Source: Sorghum bicolor (lineage: Eukaryota; Streptophyta; Magnoliopsida; Poales; Poaceae). Taken from it: a stretch of DNA of 64,000 bases. Each line of letters opens with the position of its first letter. The first letter of the stretch is position 1. The stretch lies in the NCBI RefSeq assembly GCF_000003195.3, contig NC_012871.2, positions 58,643,802 to 58,707,801 on the forward strand, read 5' to 3'. Under the pieces are notes generated by a model that made no database searches, was not told the origin of the DNA, and saw only the letters and a program-made list of their open reading frames with translations. The translations under genes were made by a program, and so were the position numbers. This document shows positions 11,994 to 22,800 of this stretch, piece by piece.

Positions 11994-12293
11994 CTATGTG
12001 TTTTCAGGGACAGGTGTCTGACAGATGTTATGGTTGTATTGCTCAAAGCAATTGGGAGGCTGAAGAGAGGTAATATCCTTGGAAGCAACAGCCAAGACTG
12101 ACATGGTGGCAAGTGGATCTTTCAGATTCGCGAGTTTGATTGATATGCTGTGTTTGTGGCGAGACTTGAGTTCAGGACATATGCTTGCGGAGTTGAACTG
12201 GTCCACATTGAAATGTGTGTATGCTGCATTGACATGTGCGTCACATTCCAGCAGCAAGTAATTATCAACTATGCAACGATGCAGCAGCCACAC
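11994..12293 (-). other. Open frame of unknown status between two minus-strand genes
   Basis: A 99-codon frame on the minus strand lies between the Spartan stop codon and the unidentified model above. It includes ATMSVLAVASKDITSLQPPN. It could be an upstream exon of the 11.1-11.9 kb model or part of the Spartan 3' region, but I found no convincing donor site joining it to either. I do not recognise the protein. Confidence 0.2.
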
Positions 12294-12726
12294 AGGTTAG
12301 ACATCAAGCAGATGTTTCATGTGGTACCACATGCATATCCACACTAGGCTTTAGAGCCAAAGATGCTGACTGAATCACCAACAGAAGCACAGGCAGCAAA
12401 GGCGCAGGTCATTAAAATTCAAGTTTTTTGTTTAATAAATCAAGTTCAAGCTGTAGCACCTACAGTCTCGTGTCTGTCCACGAAAGAGTTCGACGACATA
12501 AAAAAAATATTACAGATATGTTGTATGGCTCTCAGCAATTTAAGAGACTTCGTGGGATCGTCAGACACTACTCTATAGTAAGAACTAGCACACTACGTCA
12601 CTTCCAATATACTATGGCAGACTCGCCACATCTAGTGAGTTTGGCTGCTCATCCATACAACGCACTGCCTGTAGCAATGAGCCCAACAACCATCCAAAAT
12701 ATGCTAGTTATCATCATCGAAGAGGG

Positions 12727-15700
12727 TCACTCATCATCAGAAATTACTATCATCTCAGGGGCATCCAGGCATGGCACAGATGGCTGCGACTGATCTCCAG
12801 TTGCTGGAGTCACCACCACCTGGTTAGCAGTAGTACCAACTGCATGGTCTGAGCATGGAGATGGTGGCCGGGACTGTTGCATCGATCTATCTTGTGGTGC
12901 CATCTCGATTCTGTGGCTACTGGCAGAGGCATATGTCCTAGAGTTGACTGATGGCTCACTTCTAATCTTCTTTGACCGTGAATAAGTCAGCATCTTTGCT
13001 CTTTCTCTTTCTCTCCTCCTCCGCTCTGTTCTTTTGTTTACAAGGGGCTCGGGCGATCCACTTGACCTATCTGATTCATAGAAGTTCAGCCATGCACTCA
13101 TCACAGCATACTCCTTTTCCTTCACAGGCTTCCTCTCCTTTTCCTTCACAGGCTTCCTTTTGCATTTTCCCTTTCGCTGCTTCTCTGATGCCATGGGTTT
13201 GATTCCAGGGACAGTTGGCAGAACAGTGGCTTCCTTAATGTCTTCGGGCTCATGCTGCCTGTATGCCTTCATTGAGGAGCTCATATCCAATAACTTCTCG
13301 TTGCTGCAGCCCATCAAATGGGAAAGTTCTTTCTTTTCCGGTGCAACCCGGTCTTGCTTCAGTCTTTTCTGAGGGTTAGCTGGCTGAGAACAGGCTTTCT
13401 GAGCAATCTGGAGCTCATGCTGCTCTCCTGCTTTCTTTGACGTAATGGTTTTTGGTGATTTTGCACCGTTGCAACACTCTGCTGAGGAGACTTTGTTACT
13501 CTCTGTTGCAACCAATGCATGCTTCAGTTTTGGTGTTCCCAGGGGTGCAGAAGGGAGAACACTGGATTCCTGAAGATCATCAGGCTTATGGCGCTTGCCA
13601 GCTCTCTTTGATGTATCTCTCCCCTGTGATTTTGCATCATTGTAGCCTCCCACGGACACAGGCTCACGCTTCACCGTTGCAACCAATCCATGGTTTTGAT
13701 TTGGTTTTCCTTGGGGTGCAGCATGCATAACAAGTGTTTTCCCAACCATTTCAGGCCTGCACCTCTTGTCTGCTTTCTTCGAGGAGCTACTTCCCTGAGG
13801 TTTCCCGTTGCTGCCACTCCCTAGACAAAGATGCTTTTCTTCAGCATTTGGTTTTGTGGCTTTAGTATACCATGGCAACTGCAATATAGATGAACCAGAT
13901 TCTTGAATGGCTCCTTTTGACTTGGATATTTCTGATGGTAAAGTCAGAAGCAACTGAGCACCTGGAAGGTAATATTGTGTGAGTTGATATGGTAACATGT
14001 CTTTACTAGAATGATAAGCATCAAATGTCACTGTCCACTGACGGTGGGGTTACCACAGTACACAGAACAACATAATGTTAAACAATGAATTCTAATATGT
14101 CAAGCTTTTATTACGGTCTGCTTGGTTGATTGAGGAAAATGTCAAGCATGAAACCCTCATGAAGAAAAAATTATCACGGCAGAAAAATTTTGTTGCATCG
14201 AGAATAAAAACAATCATGCACCTAGCTCAGTTTATGTGTAAAAGTATAAGTGTATAACTGTATTTGGACAGCCACATTTAGCTTCCATAATCATTATTGC
14301 ATAGATCAATGTTTACAAATGTAAATGCATAATACATATGAAAAGTGGGACATATACCTTCTGTAACTTTCTTTTGAGATGGTGCTTCAAATTTCAACAT
14401 CGTTTTTTCATACGTACCAGAACATTCGTTCTTGTGGCTGCCAAAAATAATACAATCAGTAACACAGCTCCTTGCATACACCAATGGAAATATATGCTGA
14501 TTAATATTATCTGGAAATAATCTTAAGTGTAGTAATTGAGTCTATTCCAAAATAGCGCAACAGCGGAAAGTAAATTTAGTGATAAGTTAAGGTCAATTAT
14601 TTTGGCGTAGTTTAAGGTTAAATTTTGAGAACAAATTCAATATCTAGTTCTGAAGGCACTGATTAGTTATTCGCTAGTGACCTTCATGTCGGATAAACCT
14701 TTTAACAAGACTCAAATGACTTGATCTCTAATTTTATTGTGCCTGTGGTACAACGGGCTCTGTCCAAATATGATAAGCTTTTATTTGTTATAGTAAACAC
14801 TCTTACTTGTGCCAGTAGCAAAGAAAGTTCCCACAGGATGCACTGATGTCATCGTTCTCAATGCAGCAGGCATTAGATGGAGGACCCTGGTTTATGGGCC
14901 TCAGAAGTGTATCACCACAAGACCCGCACTGGAAAGTAGTAATAGAGCATGCCACATTATGATAAAATACTGCCAAAAAGAAACCTTAATCCAAAAAAGA
15001 GAGATAGCACAATGAGCAGATCATAGAAGTACCTTCCACAGCACACCCTTGAAGCTATGGTGCTCTTCTGGGATGAAATCATGACGAGTGGTGATATTGT
15101 ACCCACCATCTGGTCTCTGAAGCACAAGAAAAAGAGAAATCACCAACAGGGCATAACGGCTTACAGGTTTTCAGACAGAAAACATAACATGGTGGTCCTT
15201 TACAGTGCATGAGTAGGTTTCCATACAGGAAAGACTAACCTGGCAATCCTGTTTGCGGCATGAGTTAATGGCTTCCATCCAAGCACGGAAAGCAGGACCA
15301 TGATTATAGCTGACATGATTAACAGAAAAGCTAAGCAGCTAGCAAGCAGGGTAGAGCTAACAGCAATTTAAGGACATAAGTCTTAATTAAGAGCCGAAGA
15401 TGTTACCAGTCCTTCCTATGAAACTTCACGTATATGATTGCATGGATCATTTCATGAAGCAATGCATTCTTCCGGTCAGTACATGAGCGATACTTGAGAA
15501 ATGACTCGGAGAGTGATATGGTATTTTGTTGTTTTGAAAAGGTGCAAGATCCAAAAGACCTGCATAGATAACCAAAGCAGTGTTTCTAGAATTCAGTTTA
15601 AAACTGAATCGATAAAGAAGGATGCATTTAGCTAAAACAATAAAATGGAGGATGCCAATATTGGATATAAACTTTTCAAGTATGATCTTTTCTTGGCAAG

Positions 15701-17526
15701 TATATCTGTTATCCGAGCATCAAAATAAATCAATAAGCATAGCAACCATTGAAGGTATCACCAAAATTCCTATTTTGTCTTTTAGTGATATTTAATTCAA
15801 GTTAGAAGCTTTTACTGCCCATTAAATTTCAAAGTGTTGCCCATCCATTTAAGAAAACAGTTTGCAGATGAATATTGTCACTGATCAGAAACTTTTTTTT
15901 GTAGCATATAAACAATTCGATCATGCGTGACTGAAGTACCAAGGTAAAAGAAAATAAACCAAAGGTATCATTCGCTGCCCTTTTACACAGAGGTACCATA
16001 AATTCATAAGCAAGATGAACGATTCCTGTGGAATTCCCGCGTTCCAAACAGGTAATGAAGTTTTCCCCTCACCCAACATTTCGTGATCTCCACTAGAGTT
16101 GGCAATGGGTAAATCCCCATCGGGTATGAACTCTCCAGACCCATCCCCGTGATAACAATATGACACCACGGGTATCCCCATATACAGTCATGGGTGGGGG
16201 AATTTCCCCAGACCCATATCCAGGTGGGTAAATTAGACCCGGCGGGTCACCCATACCCGCCAAACATCAGCAATTCACAAGCACCAATCACGTAGTAGCA
16301 ATTCACAAGCATCGTCACATAGCCACCTCACCATATACCTAGCAAATAGCAACATAATAATTTCTACTGCAACCACTAGTCATAGCACCATAATAGTTCA
16401 TGATCCATACAAATCATGTAGTAGAGAGAAGTACTTTGCTAGCACTACATAGGGTTTCAGTGTATGAGCTGCCGGTGGACTGGTGGCTGGTGGGCTTCTT
16501 TAGTTTTGGGCCGGGTATTTTTCACCCATGGGTAAATGGGTACGGGGACTACTAGAACGTCCCCATACCCGCGCACCCAATGGGTGAAGGGTTTGCTCTA
16601 TTTGTGTACCCGTGGGTACTGGTTTCACTCCATATTGGTACACTAATAGAGTAAATACCCATCGGGTCGCGGGTCGCGGGCCCCATTGACATTTTTAATC
16701 TCCACAGAGCAAATGATATATCCTCAATACCATAATGCAACTAGCAGTACGCTCCATATCCTAAAACTACTCAACTACAGAGTAAGACTACAGTAAAGAT
16801 TCCACAATCAAATAGGAGAGGGAAATGAATCTCCATGGTAGAAGGGAGGAGTGGAGCACAGTAAAAGGGGCTCTTTTTTTCCATGTGCCCGGTGCTGAAG
16901 GGAAATTAAGGCTTTTGTAAAGATCATCGAGTTGAATGCAGATGATCCTATCCAGAAAAGGAAGAAGAAAAAAATATATACAAGAATAAAACCGTAAGAA
17001 ATTTACTCAAAGAAAAGTGTGTATGATGATGATCGAGACACATTCTGCCTGGATTGGTCGGCACCAAACTACACCAAAACCAAAGAAATGGCGAGGGCGC
17101 AGCATGTTCGTTCTACACCCAGCCGCGCCCAAATTCGCGGAACCCAAAAGATTTACCGGCACTAAAAGAACACGGCCCCGGAATTTATCCCAAAAAAACA
17201 ACCCTAAAAGAAACACCCGAGAAAAAAAAAATGCAGCGCAGGAGATCGAGTACAGGACGCGGAAACCCAGCGCATCGCCTAACTGCGCGAAAAAAAGGGG
17301 CGGCTTTGAACATCCGAACCAGAGCCGCAGCGCAGGTTTAGGAGAACCTGAAAACCCCCAACCTGCTTAGTGGTGACAACGAGGAGCGCCACTGGACGGT
17401 GAAGCCGGCGGCGGCAAGCGCGCCCCGGAAGTAGAGGCCGTCGTAGTGGTGGAACAGGTCCCCCACGTCCGGGTTCGGGTCCGCAAGGTCCACCTCCGCC
17501 ACCGCATCGTCCTCGTCCATGGCCAT
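12727..17526 (-). CDS. SPRTN: Spartan-type SprT metalloprotease (DNA-protein crosslink repair)
   Basis: Seven exons on the minus strand: 17363-17526, 15407-15559, 15240-15309, 15033-15116, 14807-14928, 14358-14437, 12727-13961. Phases close to 635 aa. The N-terminus reads NPDVGDLFHHYDGLYFRGAL, the usual SprT opening. The zinc-protease motif HEMIH is at about residues 90-94 and the third zinc ligand sits in NHGPAF. A zinc-binding region follows (CGSCG ... CSGTYEK), as in human SPRTN. In this family the enzyme cuts proteins covalently trapped on DNA, mostly at replication forks. The long last exon encodes a basic, low-complexity tail with four degenerate repeats and ends in MIVISDDE, which looks like a SUMO-interacting motif. 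I saw no C-terminal UBZ4 finger like that of human SPRTN. Intron 1 carries a hAT element. Start: first ATG fitting the family N-terminus; another Met is two codons later. Confidence 0.9.
13116..13165 (-). repeat. Short tandem repeat in the Spartan coding tail
   Basis: A 24-bp unit (TTCCTTCACAGGCTTCCT on +) is present twice in a row and encodes the repeated basic peptide KRKPVKEKE-RKPVKEKE in the Spartan tail. It may serve as part of a nuclear localisation signal; that is inference. Confidence 0.7.
13192..13821 (-). repeat. Four degenerate ~55-residue repeats in the Spartan tail
   Basis: Residues about 272-481 hold four units sharing the pattern N-G-A-K-S ... T-S-K-K-A-G-x-x-H ... V-L-P-x-A-P-x-G-x-P-K-x-K-H-x-L-V-A. 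Examples are NDAKSQGRDTSKRAGKRHKP (unit 2), NGAKSPKTITSKKAGEQHEL (unit 3) and SNEKLLDMSSSMKAYRQHEP (unit 4). The plus strand shows matching repeated blocks such as 'ttgcaaccaatgcatg'. The units are diverged, so they arose by old internal duplication of the last exon. Confidence 0.75.
16094..16697. mobile_element. Non-autonomous hAT element in Spartan intron 1
   Basis: The 604-bp element is flanked by a perfect 8-bp target duplication ATCTCCAC (16086-16093 and 16698-16705), the size typical of hAT. Its ends are imperfect inverted repeats: TAGAGTTGGCAATGGG on the left and, read on the other strand, TAAAAATGTCAATGGG on the right. The subterminal parts are rich in GGGTA/TACCC motifs (such as CCCATCGGGTA). 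No transposase frame is present. Confidence 0.85.
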
Positions 17527-19846
17527 GGCACCACCGCCGAGCAGGCCGATCAGCCGGCGCTGCTGGGCCCCTCCCTCCCTCCCTCGAACCCACGCGCCCG
17601 CACCACCGACCCGAGAAGCCCCTCGCCTCACCTCTCGTCGGCGCCCGAGTGGAAGCAGAGGAGACGGAGACGGGATTTGAGCTTCGAGTGGGTAGTAGGC
17701 ACTAGGCAGGGCTCTACCGCTCTAGTAGGTGCATGCAGATGGCAAGGGGCGCTGGAGCCGATTCGACTCACCGCGGACTTGACACTGACGTCCGGGACCC
17801 ACGCCTCTTTCTCCGCTATTTCTTTTTTCTTTTTTGTGTGTGGCCACTCAACCACGGCCACGCTCTACGGAGAGGAGACTGAGATTGACGGCTGCGATGG
17901 TCCTCCGGTTGGGGCGGGGTGTCACGCTGGCCGCTGGATGGAGGCGGCATGCGCGGCGATGGCTGGCGGTGTTTGGGTGGCCGGCGTGTTGAGGTGCAGG
18001 GCCCCGTAGTGCTACGACAACTGGAAGGGGAAATTCAAAAAAAAAAATGGAAGTCGAAGTGGAGCTAAGGCCTAGTTTAATTTGTAGCACTTTCATTTGT
18101 ATTTGATAATTATTATCTAATCATAGATTAACTAGACTTAAATGATTTGTCTCACAAATTATAGATAAACTATATAATTAGTTTTTTTAATCTATATTTA
18201 ATACTTGATGCATATGTCGGAAGATTCAATGTGATGGAGAATCTTCAAAAGTTTTTAATAGTTTTTAAATCCGTTCACTTGCCTTATAAGCCATATTTTT
18301 TCTTCTATTTAACAGTGTTTTTCTCAAATAAAAAATCAACCCTAGACCCCGCCGCGGCAGCCCACCTAGCCCCGGACTACGACTGACTATTGTCTCGCGG
18401 ACTCTCGGTAATCACCAGTGAACGTCTCCTCCGTTTGTGTGTAAACTTTTGTTTCCTCTCATCTAAAAAATAAATAAAAATAAAGAGAACTTTTATTTTG
18501 TATTGACTACCGAGAGAAGTGATCTGTGGTATAAGGTAGTACGAGGTAGAGAGATTTTTCTTATTCGCATGCTTTGTTGGTAAAACTTTTGAATTCGTTT
18601 TCCATATGGATTGGCCCTAGCATTTAGTTATGTTGATGGCTTCCATGAGCTTCTGTTAAGTTATTTATGGAGCAAATGATGAAAATGCATGGATTGAGAT
18701 AAATTAAAGTGCAGCTAAATGATGAACATGTGCAGCTCGTGCCATGGAGAGATTGCCTTACAATATGGAGAGCCCACAAACAAGCCTAATTTTTTTGGGT
18801 TTTGTAGGCTCATGAAGAAATCAGCTCTACGGGAAAGTCAAATTTGATTCAAGCCAGGCTGAGAGGTCTATTTCTGGTTTCTCATCACTTTGGTTTATGG
18901 AGTTTTTTTGCACATGTGGGCAACCTTCTTGTCATGGATAGCGTGGTTATAGAAAGAAAATAATACATGCGTTCAACATGCAAAGATTTATATTATTATA
19001 TAGAAATATAAATGTGTATTTGATAGGGATTTAAATTTTCATGAAAACATTTTGGATCTAGATTCTCTCTAAAAATTTTTTAGATGATGAATAAAAACCC
19101 ACTTCATGAAATTGTTTGGTTGATAGTCTCAATTCTGATTCTAAAAAATATTATTAAAAGATAGAACCTTTTGTAGACAGAGAATAACTTAAATATACTT
19201 TTTTAACTCGTTTCACTTAAAAAAATTAATTGAAAACTGTAGTTGCTAGCATAGAAGAGGACAGGAATCATAATCACCTAAAACTAGTTAATTGACGTTT
19301 TTCCTTGCTAGGCATAAAAGTGAGAAACTAGTGACTCTTGCAATAGTTGAAATGTTTGTGGTTGTCAAACAAGGCCTAACCATGATTTGCAATCTCGAAA
19401 GAGAAATTTAAACATGACATTGGGAACACAATTTGTCCATTAACCAAAGAAAATTGGAACGCCACAAATATAAACCGTCAAACTGACCAGTGACCAGTGG
19501 TCCTGAAAAGTCTACAGAAGTAGAACCGTCGAACCGGGCCCACATGTCAGCGCCCCTTGACCACCTCCCGCGCCGAGCTCCATCCCCCACGCTCCGCCGC
19601 AGCGCCCTCGCCGCCTCCGGTGGCCGCTGACGTGTCACCCCGCTCCCTCCTTCCCCACCCCCACCTCCTCCCTTTCCCGCCACTTCTCCGCGCCATTTGC
19701 CCATTTCCCTCGCCCACCCGCCTCCTTCCTAGCTCCTACTAATCCCCTCCCGCCATCAATCCCTCCCCCGCAAAAGGACAAAACCCTAAACCCGCGGACG
19801 CGGAGAGGAGAGGAGAGCAGCACCCATTCCTTCGCTCCCCACCGCA
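17527..19846. other. Divergent intergenic region between Spartan and MSH6
   Basis: The two genes point away from each other and are 2.3 kb apart. The region holds a GC-rich Spartan-proximal part (to about 18060), a Tourist-like MITE piece (18068-18275), AT-rich DNA with possible old transposon sequence up to about 19390, and the GC-rich, C-rich MSH6 leader (19540-19846). I could not assign TATA boxes with confidence. Confidence 0.5.
18068..18275 (-). mobile_element. Tourist-like MITE, reverse copy
   Basis: It begins GGCCTAGTTTAATTTGTAGC and continues with 'tgataattattatctaatcatagattaactag' type sequence, which is the reverse complement of the family represented by the complete copy at 58077-58319. 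The far end is worn. It lies 0.5 kb upstream of the Spartan start codon. Confidence 0.65.
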
Positions 19847-22800
19847 ATGGCGTCGCGCCGAGCCAGCAATGGCCGCTCGCCGCTCGTGCGGAAGCAGAGC
19901 CAGATCACCGCCTTCTTCTCCTCCTCCCCTACCCGCTCCCCGTCCCCCTCGGGCCCGAGCCCCGGCGCGTCCAAGCCCTCTCCGTCGCCGCTGAACCCCA
20001 GTGCGAGGACGAGGTCCCCGCTTGCCGCGGTATCCCCTCCCCCTCCCAAGCTGCCGCCGCCGCAGAAACAGAAGAAGGGAAAGAAGGATAAGGAGGATCG
20101 TGATGCTGTCGCCGCGGTGCCTGCGCCCTTGGCGGCGGAGGTGGTGGGGAGGCGGCTGCGGGTGTACTGGCCGCTGGACGACGCGTGGTACAAGGGGAGG
20201 GTGGCGGCCTACGACGCGGCTTCCCGCAGGCACCGCGTGAAGTACGACGACGGCGACGAGGAGGAGGTCGATCTCGGGAAGGAGAAGTTCGAGTGGGAAG
20301 CCGCCGTTGAGGACTCGACCCCGCCGCCAGCGAGGAAGCTGCGGCGTCTCCGGCGGATGTCTGATACCTCGGTGGCAAAGTCACCGGCTGTGGCAGAGGA
20401 TAGCGCTGGGGATTCCACTGAGGACGAGGACTGGAAGAGGGATACTGTCGTGGAGGATGATTCTGAGGAGGTGGAGCTGGATGAGGAAGATGAGGAGGAA
20501 GTTGTCGCAGTGCGATCACGAAAGGGAAAGCCAAAGAATTCCTTGCTGGTGTCAGGTTCAACGCCATCGACATTGAGCTCTGGTTTGACATCAGAGTCGG
20601 GGTCAAAAGTTTCGAAGAAGAGGAAAAACGTGGATGTGGCCTCATTGGATTTTGCTAAAAGGTTCACCTTCGAAGCAGTTAATACCACAAGAAAAGTTGA
20701 CCCAGAAGTGCCAATGAGCTGTGGCAAGAGTAAGTAGTGGAATCTCAACTGTTGATGGGCTTGAGTTTGTCTGCCCCTCTTTTTGATTTTGGTTGCTTTT
20801 GTTACAGAAGGGCAAACTACGGGAAATGACTACACTGCTCTTACTGGGGATGCAGCTGAGCGCTTTGGGCAGCGGGATGCTGAGAAGTTCAAATTCCTTG
20901 GAGAGTGAGTGTTTTTATTGCTAGATGATTCGTTTCTTCGCAATGCTAAATTTAGTATGCTGCAATTTTTTTTTGAATCTTAGTATGCTATAATGTGTTT
21001 CTTGAGCATACATTTTTCACATGCATCGACTAGAAACTTTATTGCCTTGTCCTATTTCTCTTTGGTCTAGAGAAACGTGTTTCCTCTCATTCTCTAATGA
21101 AAGCAAAGAATTGGTATGCTTGATTAAATCTTTAGGGGCTATGCATTTCTTTTTGGAACTGTAGGGGGCGCAAAGACGCAAAAGGCAGACGTCCTGGAAG
21201 CCCGGGCTTTGATCCAAAAACTCTTTTATTGCCACCCCAGTTCTTGAAGAGTTTGACAGGAGCGCAGGTATAAGTTCATGTTAATAAACCTCATTTTCTG
21301 TGGCACAACCTGTATTAATGCTAAGTCTTGGCAATTGATAAACAGAGACAATGGTGGGAATTTAAATCACATCACATGGATAAGGTTCTGTTCTTCAAGG
21401 TACATCTATATTTTTCCACAGGTTACTGGGCACTTAAATGCAACAATTTCATTCAGTGATAATAATAATGTAATGTGAATTTGAATAGATGGGCAAATTC
21501 TACGAACTATTCGAGATGGATGCACATGTTGGGGCAAAGGACCTTGATCTTCAGTACATGAAGGCAGGAATATCTTCTCACATTTATGCTTATTGATTCT
21601 TCTGCTATTACTGAGCAATCCGGATCCGTGTTTCTCGTATTATCTAAAACTCACTGTCTGTATTCAATCATGTTATTTTAGGGTGAACAGCCTCACTGTG
21701 GATTCCCAGAGAAGAATTTATCAGTGAATTTGGAGAAATTAGCTGAGAAGGTAAACTTATTTATGGTATTTTCCTCATTTAATTTCACACATAATTGCAT
21801 TTTAGTAATAGCATTAATTGCATTGCAGGGTTATCGAGTTCTGGTTGTGGAGCAGACTGAAACACCTGAGCAGCTTGAACTTAGGCGTAAGGAGATGGGT
21901 ATAAAGGACAAGGTATGCTTAGATTCCATCATTCCATGGTATCAATGGAAGTTAATCACTTGTGTTATGGGAACATGCAAATGTGATAATCTCAAAGTTG
22001 TCTGCTGAGTTTAGATTGCAAAGTTTAGCAATATTTCTTTCCTTATTCTGTCAAAACAATTTAAAGTGTGCATAAGATAATGCTTTACTCTCTGAAGGTT
22101 GTCAGGCGTGAAATATGTGCAGTGGTCACAAAAGGAACACTGATAGAAGGAGAGCACCTACTGGCAAACCCAGATCCTTCATACCTCCTGTCTGTGACTG
22201 AAAGTCACCAACAAAGTTCAAAGAAGAGCCAAGAAACTTGTACCATTGGTGTTTGCATAGTTGATGTTTCTACAAGCAAATTTATTGTAGGACAGGTTAG
22301 TGCTTACATCCTGTGTCCATTTCCATTTGTATTAAATTGTAGAAAACTATTATCAAATTAGGCAAATTGCTCAAGAAGCAAATTTGGAGCTGGTGTAGCC
22401 TCTTACACTTGTATTTGTTGCTTTTACAGTTCCAAGACGATCCAGAGCGCCATGGATTGTGTTCAATTTTGTCTGAAATGAGGCCTGTGGAAATTATAAA
22501 GCCTGGTAAAATGCTGAGTCCAGAAACTGAGAAGGCATTAAAGAACAACACAAGGAAGCCTTTAATAAATGAGCTACTTCCGTCCACAGAATTCTGGGAC
22601 GCAGCAAAGACTATTGATGAGATAAAGCAGTACTACAGCTCAGCCGATAAACAGAACGATGCTGATGACATTCAAGACTGTGTGAACTGTCTGCCTAACT
22701 TATTATGTGAGTTAATTGGAGCAGGTGATAAAACATATGCACTTTCTGCTCTAGGAGGTTCCTTATTTTATTTAAGGCAAACCCTTCTGGATGACAAAAT

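Noticed and set aside
20020..20300. MSH7 as the identity of the mismatch repair gene
   Set aside because: A Tudor-like domain ([15 protein letters not shown]) and the PIP box at the N-terminus fit MSH6; plant MSH7 lacks the Tudor domain.
19929..20748. Long minus-strand frames (up to 238 codons) opposite the first MSH6 exon
   Set aside because: GC-rich first exons of grass genes leave several frames open. The + frame has PIP box and Tudor domain, the minus frames only Ser/Pro/Arg-rich text.
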